Positions 6,204 through 9,592 of a stretch of DNA of 9,592 bases are shown piece by piece. Every line of letters starts with the position of its first letter. Within the stretch, counting starts at the first letter, position 1. The notes below the pieces were generated by a model. That model ran no database searches and was not told the origin of the DNA. It saw only the letters and a program-made list of their open reading frames with translations. A program made the position numbers and the translations under genes. Source of the stretch: Bdellovibrionota bacterium (lineage in GTDB: Bacteria > Bdellovibrionota > Bacteriovoracia > Bacteriovoracales > Bacteriovoracaceae); assembly GCA_030836365.1 (NCBI GenBank), contig JAURQB010000009.1:1-9592 (forward strand), given 5' to 3'.

Positions 6204-7026
6204 CCACTTTGTGGCCTGGAGACTCCAAGTCCCTTTTTCGAATCATAATTTCAACTCGTCTAGACGATTCATCATTTTGCTTTTTCGATTGCCCTCTAAC
6301 ACTGACCGCCCGCGAGTCTCCGTAACTAACAACTGTCATTCGTTTATCACTAACGCCTTTTGATTTAAGTGCCTTCATTACGGCCATCGCGCGCATCGAA
6401 GAAAGCATATGCGTATCAACTCCCGGTAGGGAAGATTTCTCATTCACGGCACTATGGCCTTTAATAAAAACTACCCAGCTGCGCTCGTTTAGAATTTTTA
6501 CTAACTTTTCGATAACCTCAATTGAAATTTCTTTTATCGATGTGCCACCTGACTTAAAGTAAATCTTATCTTTTATTTCTACTTTGATTCCCTCTTTTTC
6601 CTCAAATACTGTCACATTATCTGCAAGTCCTGTATTTTCTAAATCTTGCTTCATTAAATTAAGTGTCTCCGTCGACTCTCTATTGATTTCATGTTTATTT
6701 AGCAGTCCCTCAGTCGTTAAGAACTCAACAGGAAATGGTTTTACAGGAGACTGACTTTCTACCATCGTTGGTTGATTATCAGCCGACCGGCCGAGTTGAA
6801 CAACTTCTCCTTTTTTCAAAACATTTCCACCAAAAGCATTCCGAATGGAGCCTAAAGCTGCTTCGTATTTCGCACTCTCTGTTTTAGCAAATGAAAGTAA
6901 TAATACAAAAAATGTAAGAAGAAGCGTTACAAGATCAGAGAATGTGGCCATCCAAGCGGGAAGACCAGGTTTACACTTTTCGCATTTTGGACAATCTTCT
7001 GCTACTGCTGCATTCTCGTCGGCCAT
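6193..7026 (-). CDS. motB: Flagellar stator protein MotB
   Basis: This 277-residue protein is the peptidoglycan-anchored half of the flagellar stator. The single membrane helix (about 24-46) holds the ion-carrying Asp, D31, in the signature PAWMATFSDLVTLLLTFF. A plug-like amphipathic stretch follows (about 48-65). A linker leads to an OmpA-like domain (about 145-270) with IKGHSAV (the GHTD-like strand), LSSMRAMAVMKAL (peptidoglycan-binding L-S-x2-R-A-x2-V pattern) and RRVEIMI near the end. The cytoplasmic N-terminus has an unusual cysteine cluster (C12, C15, C18, C-x2-C-x2-C). GGAGAGG precedes the ATG, and 18 nt separate it from motA, with which it is certainly co-transcribed. The last 11 nt overlap the pseudouridine synthase gene. 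Confidence 0.95.
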   Translation of the reverse strand: MADENAAVAEDCPKCEKCKPGLPAWMATFSDLVTLLLTFFVLLLSFAKTESAKYEAALGSIRNAFGGNVLKKGEVVQLGRSADNQPTMVESQSPVKPFPVEFLTTEGLLNKHEINRESTETLNLMKQDLENTGLADNVTVFEEKEGIKVEIKDKIYFKSGGTSIKEISIEVIEKLVKILNERSWVVFIKGHSAVNEKSSLPGVDTHMLSSMRAMAVMKALKSKGVSDKRMTVVSYGDSRAVSVRGQSKKQNDESSRRVEIMIRKRDLESPGHKVDAY

Positions 7027-7044
7027 TTCCTCTCCTCAACTAAA

Positions 7045-7812
7045 TTATGCTGCTGCTTCCTCTTCACTTACTCTTTCAGACGGAGGTAAGAAGGCAGAAA
7101 GTTTTTCTTTAATCAATCTTGGGTTTTCTCCCGCGACGATTCCTAACGTGCCGGCGATGATGATATTCATTTTTAAAACTTCCCGACCCGAACGATAGGT
7201 GACTTTATTTTTTAACGGTAGCGCAAACGCGTTTGCTAAAACCGCTCCATAAAATGTAGTTAAAAGAGCAACCGCCATCGCTGGCCCAATTGCTGCTTGG
7301 TCAGATAAGTTTTGAAGCATGATAACAAGACCAATTAGAGTACCAATCATCCCAAATGCTGGCCCGTCAGCACCAATACCATCAAGCACATCAATTCCTA
7401 CCGAGTGACGATCTTCAAGTGCATCTATCTCTAGTTGAAGAATACTTTTAATTACTTCTGGTGGACGGTTATCCGCCGCTAACATCATTGCTTTTTTTAG
7501 AAACGGATCCTCCACTTCAACTTTTTCAAGCGCGAAAACGGATTCTCGCCTTGCTGTCTCGGCCAGCGTTCCTATTTCCTCTATCGTGATTTTTGGATCA
7601 GCAGGAGTGAAAAAGATTGCCTTCATGACGACGCTGACAAGTTTCGAAACGACTTCCATTGGCCACTTGATCATCGTTCCTCCGATAACACCTAGACCAA
7701 CAACGAGCATCGACGGCACATCAATGAACGAGGTAATATCACCACCGGTCAAAATTGATCCAATAATGGCGACGACAACTAAAACGAGGCCTGCAACTGT
7801 TGCAATATCCAT
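7045..7812 (-). CDS. motA: Flagellar stator protein MotA, PomA-like (probably Na+ type)
   Basis: This 255-residue protein is the ring-forming half of the stator that uses ion flow to turn the flagellar rotor. Four membrane segments lie at about 4-22, 33-50, 150-170 and 180-203, and the large cytoplasmic loop carries the rotor-contacting charges R88, R89, E96 and E99. Numbering coincides with Vibrio PomA: GMIGTLIGL has T158, and LLTTFYG has T185 and T186, residues tied to sodium use in PomA. The GPAFGMIG and AIGPAMAVALLTT signatures are PomA/MotP-like and differ from those of E. coli MotA. The start ATG has GGGGA about 5 nt upstream. A sigma28-like promoter (7847-7873) precedes the gene. Sodium coupling is inferred from these residues only. 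Confidence 0.95.
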   Translation of the reverse strand: MDIATVAGLVLVVVAIIGSILTGGDITSFIDVPSMLVVGLGVIGGTMIKWPMEVVSKLVSVVMKAIFFTPADPKITIEEIGTLAETARRESVFALEKVEVEDPFLKKAMMLAADNRPPEVIKSILQLEIDALEDRHSVGIDVLDGIGADGPAFGMIGTLIGLVIMLQNLSDQAAIGPAMAVALLTTFYGAVLANAFALPLKNKVTYRSGREVLKMNIIIAGTLGIVAGENPRLIKEKLSAFLPPSERVSEEEAAA

Positions 7813-7846
7813 ATAATCCCCAACAAACGGTTATACATTTTTTAAC

Positions 7847-7873
7847 CTATCGGAATTATATTTCTAAGATTTA
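7847..7873 (-). promoter_or_regulatory. Sigma28 (FliA)-like promoter of motAB
   Basis: Read on the - strand, TAAATCTT (7873-7866), an 11-bp spacer and TCCGATAG (7854-7847) match the flagellar sigma28 consensus TAAAGTTT-N11-GCCGATAA at 6 of 8 positions in each box, with the exact spacer. Transcription would begin near 7840, leaving a leader of about 28 nt that contains the motA Shine-Dalgarno sequence. Position and orientation fit a late flagellar gene. Confidence 0.65.
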
Positions 7874-7895
7874 AAAATTAGATACTTACAGACAG

Positions 7896-7922
7896 TGCAT
7901 AAGGCATAAAATGCCCAATGCA
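7896..7922. repeat. Nested inverted repeat upstream of motA
   Basis: TGCAT-aa-GGCAT-AAA-ATGCC-ca-ATGCA is two 5-bp stems separated by a 2x2 mismatch around a 3-nt loop. It lies 22 bp upstream of the sigma28-like -35 and about 37 bp after the stop of the 74-residue gene. It could be an operator for a dimeric regulator or an RNA hairpin at the end of the upstream transcript. No T run follows on the - strand, so an intrinsic terminator is unlikely. Confidence 0.5.
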
Positions 7923-7958
7923 AACAATACGGAATAACTGACTAAAAAACCCTAGCTT

Positions 7959-8183
7959 TTATTTTTCAAACTGGATGGTCTTTTCCAAATACTCGAGAAC
8001 TTTTATCCGAAATTCCTTCATTGAGATTTCATTTCCATCAATGAGTAATTCTTTTTTAATAAAGTCTTCTGGAAAGTCAGTTAGCAGAGCAATTTGCTCA
8101 AGCGAAATTCCTTCTTCGTCACCTGGTACTTCTGCACTAAAAACTTTATCTAATGATGCATTTTCAATTTTTTCCAAGTTCAT
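7959..8183 (-). CDS. Small acidic protein of unknown function (74 aa)
   Basis: I recognise no family. The gene is well supported by its expression signals: AGGAGA (8196-8191) lies 7 nt before the ATG, and a near-consensus sigma70 promoter (8278-8249) precedes it. The protein has 18 Asp/Glu against 9 Lys/Arg, a disordered-looking N-terminus (1-25) and a helical remainder. Residues 27-47 (ISLEQIALLTDFPEDF then IKKELL) resemble a helix-turn-helix in hydrophobic spacing, but the strong negative charge argues against DNA binding, so a protein-protein adaptor is as likely. No signal peptide, membrane segment or cysteine is present, so it is expected in the cytoplasm. It lies between pabB and motA in the same direction but has its own promoter, and motA has a different sigma-factor promoter, so it is probably an independent unit. 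Confidence 0.75.
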   Translation of the reverse strand: MNLEKIENASLDKVFSAEVPGDEEGISLEQIALLTDFPEDFIKKELLIDGNEISMKEFRIKVLEYLEKTIQFEK

Positions 8184-8202
8184 TTTATCATCTCCTACGA
8201 TG

Positions 8203-8224
8203 GGCCGAAACTCCGTTTTCGGCC
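8203..8224 (-). promoter_or_regulatory. Leader hairpin before the 74-aa gene
   Basis: GGCCGAAA, a 6-nt loop (ACGGAG on the - strand) and TTTCGGCC form a perfect 8-bp stem with four G-C pairs at its base. In the mRNA it would start about 18 nt from the predicted 5' end and finish 6 nt before the Shine-Dalgarno sequence. It has no following U run, so it is not an intrinsic terminator; it may stabilise the transcript or affect ribosome entry. Confidence 0.6.
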
Positions 8225-8248
8225 GCGCCTATTCCTAAGCATAGAAAA

Positions 8249-8278
8249 ATGATACCGAGCATAAAAAAAGGATGTCAA
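8249..8278 (-). promoter_or_regulatory. Sigma70 promoter of the 74-aa gene
   Basis: On the - strand a perfect TTGACA (8278-8273) and TATCAT (8254-8249, five of six) are separated by 18 bp. Transcription would start near 8242, giving a leader of about 59 nt. A 9-bp near-palindrome, TGCGACGCA (8294-8302), sits just upstream of the -35 and could be an operator half-site, but this is speculative. Confidence 0.7.
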
Positions 8279-8315
8279 ATAAGCTTTACGATTTGCGACG
8301 CATTGTAAGTATTTT

Positions 8316-9512
8316 TTAGCTTTTGAATACCGTTTTAACAAAGCTCTCTACTTTGTGATTCATTTCCTGAAATTCTTCCTGCCAATGACTTAAAAGAGTG
8401 ATGCCTCCGCCTGAGCCATATTCAAGAGTTTGTGCATTTAAATCTATTTCTGCAGTTCGAATATTGATTGAACAATCGGCCCGGCCATCAGCGATTAGTA
8501 AGGTTGAGCCTGTATAATTTCCTCTTGTTTGGGACTCAAGTCTCTTCAGAATATTGTAGGTACTTTTTTTAGGTGCACCGGTGATGCTTCCTCCAGGAAA
8601 CAATGATCGAATAATTTTTCCCATACTCACCTGCGTTGAAAGAGAAACAGAAATGACACCCATTTGATGAATAAGACCAGGAACTAAAACCAGCGCTTTT
8701 TTTCGAATGACTTTGGATATCGGTTCTTCAATTGAGCTCAGATCATTTCTTAGGAGATCAATGATCATATATAGTTCACCTTGATTCTTTCGATCGTTTT
8801 TTAGATCTCTCCATTGCCGGTAAAGCTCAATTTTCTTGTCACGCTTCAGTGTTCCTTTTATTGGAGTCGTGATGCACTCGATTTTTTGCCCTACTTTTTT
8901 TAATTGAAATAGGCCTTCTGGAGAATTACTAAAAATAATTTTTTCGAGGTAGGGAATGTAGGAAAAGTGTGCAAATTGTCCTCGATTATTTTTTAAGTTT
9001 TCAAATGCCCAAACAAAATCTTGAAGGCTTCCTTTATCAAAAGAGTAGTCAAACCTACTGGTAAAGTTAAATTGATAACTGTTACCATTCATTAGTTCAT
9101 TAATTCCGTCATCAAAGCACTCTCGATACTTAGATTTTCTTATGGCACTTATTTTTTTAAGGCCTTCAATCTTCCCCTTTTTACCTAATTTTAAGACTTC
9201 TTTTTTTGTGTAGATTATCTCAATAGATAGTGGGATTTGGTTTTGATTTATATCACCAAATAAAATGATATCTGATAACTCATAATAAAAATGATGAACT
9301 TCATATCGATCACTTTGTTGCTCTAATTTTTTGTTATCAAGCTTTCTTAGGTAGTCATCAATAGAGAAAGGCGTTCGTTCTCCTGTTTGTAAATTTATTC
9401 GATGATTCCGAAAGTATAAATAAGCCGTTAATGGAGAAGAAAATTTATAAAGCTTTTTTTGACGCCCATATGGAAAGATTGAAAAAATATTATTCAAGTA
9501 ATGAGAGTCCAT
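8316..9512 (-). CDS. pabB: Aminodeoxychorismate synthase component I (PabB-like)
   Basis: This 398-residue chorismate-binding enzyme converts chorismate, with ammonia from a PabA partner, to 4-amino-4-deoxychorismate for folate synthesis. Motifs in order are GNSYQFNFT (143-151), SPEG (197-200), TPIKGT (216-221) with Lys219 at the PabB-diagnostic position (Ala in TrpE and Gly/other in isochorismate enzymes), GELYMIIDLLRND (245-257), FPGGSITGAPKKS (305-317), SINIRTAEI (348-356) and GSGGGI (366-371). It is shorter than E. coli PabB (453) because the N-terminal half is trimmed. No glutamine amidotransferase or aminodeoxychorismate lyase domain is fused, so PabA must be encoded elsewhere. The start has only a weak AAGAG 8 nt upstream. 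It competes for the same chorismate pool as the AroF mutase. Confidence 0.9.
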   Translation of the reverse strand: MDSHYLNNIFSIFPYGRQKKLYKFSSPLTAYLYFRNHRINLQTGERTPFSIDDYLRKLDNKKLEQQSDRYEVHHFYYELSDIILFGDINQNQIPLSIEIIYTKKEVLKLGKKGKIEGLKKISAIRKSKYRECFDDGINELMNGNSYQFNFTSRFDYSFDKGSLQDFVWAFENLKNNRGQFAHFSYIPYLEKIIFSNSPEGLFQLKKVGQKIECITTPIKGTLKRDKKIELYRQWRDLKNDRKNQGELYMIIDLLRNDLSSIEEPISKVIRKKALVLVPGLIHQMGVISVSLSTQVSMGKIIRSLFPGGSITGAPKKSTYNILKRLESQTRGNYTGSTLLIADGRADCSINIRTAEIDLNAQTLEYGSGGGITLLSHWQEEFQEMNHKVESFVKTVFKS

Positions 9513-9527
9513 CCTAGGTGCTCTTTT

Positions 9528-9592
9528 TTATTGATCAGCTTCAGCGCGTGGAGAAAGATTCTCAAAACTCGTATGCGCTCCCACCCAAGCAA
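9528..9592 (-). CDS. Possible C-terminus of an upstream gene (partial)
   Basis: On the - strand a frame open from the window edge gives AWVGAHTSFENLSPRAEADQ and then TAA (9530-9528), ending 15 nt before the pabB start, a typical operon gap. The composition looks protein-like, but only about 20 codons are visible. A second - strand frame also stays open through this stretch, so this is a guess. No family can be named. Confidence 0.3.
   Translation of the reverse strand, partial: AWVGAHTSFENLSPRAEADQ

Noticed and set aside
6845..7198. 117-codon open frame antisense to motB and motA
   Set aside because: The opposite strand encodes the conserved MotB N-terminus and MotA C-terminus; no start signals or family resemblance were seen.
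7951..7958. Terminator after the 74-aa gene around the GGGTTTTTT stretch on the - strand
   Set aside because: The T run is present, but no stable stem could be paired directly before it.
7975..8238. 87-codon open frame antisense to the 74-aa gene
   Set aside because: The opposite frame has a strong promoter, leader and Shine-Dalgarno sequence. The Ser-rich translation is typical of an antisense shadow.

Overview
The window is a 9.6 kb stretch of a moderately AT-rich, flagellated Gram-negative bacterial chromosome. A DAHP synthase/chorismate mutase fusion, a PomA-type stator pair, a sigma28-like promoter and many short hypothetical genes would fit a marine predatory lineage such as the Bdellovibrionota (Bacteriovorax/Halobacteriovorax-like). 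That placement is a guess from gene style, not from a marker gene.

Positions 1-4192 (+ strand) are an aromatic amino acid operon. The 3' end of a proline iminopeptidase gene overlaps the start of aroF, a DAHP synthase with a C-terminal AroQ chorismate mutase. A class I aminotransferase and a short TyrA follow, coupled by an ATGA overlap. Together they cover entry into the shikimate pathway, chorismate to prephenate, transamination and the final oxidation towards tyrosine. The operon is interrupted between aroF and the aminotransferase gene. About 766 bp carrying an AT-rich gene for a small secreted protein, with its own TATAAT-type promoter, sits between two copies of the last 83 bp of the aroF region (1457-1539 and 2223-2305, 80/83 identical). 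The upstream copy completes aroF. The downstream copy is a leftover, in-frame gene tail with no start. This looks like an insertion at a gene's 3' end that regenerates the end of the gene, and it is the most unusual structure here.

Positions 4201-6203 hold a YciB/IspZ-type inner membrane protein (- strand, convergent with tyrA), a divergent single-pass membrane protein of unknown function (+), and an RluA-family pseudouridine synthase (-) whose 3' end overlaps the unknown gene by 66 bp.

Positions 6193-7873 hold motA and motB on the - strand, translationally close to each other and to the pseudouridine synthase gene. MotA carries the PomA-type threonines (T158, T185/T186), which suggests a sodium-driven stator. 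Upstream of motA is a sigma28 (FliA)-like promoter with the exact 11-bp spacer, preceded by a nested inverted repeat.

Positions 7959-9592 hold a 74-residue acidic protein gene (-) with a near-consensus sigma70 promoter, a strong 8-bp hairpin in its leader and a good Shine-Dalgarno sequence. Upstream of it is pabB (-), the chorismate-to-aminodeoxychorismate enzyme of folate synthesis, possibly preceded by the last codons of another gene at the window edge. No stretch longer than 300 bases lacks a gene, and no RNA genes, CRISPR arrays or transposases were seen.
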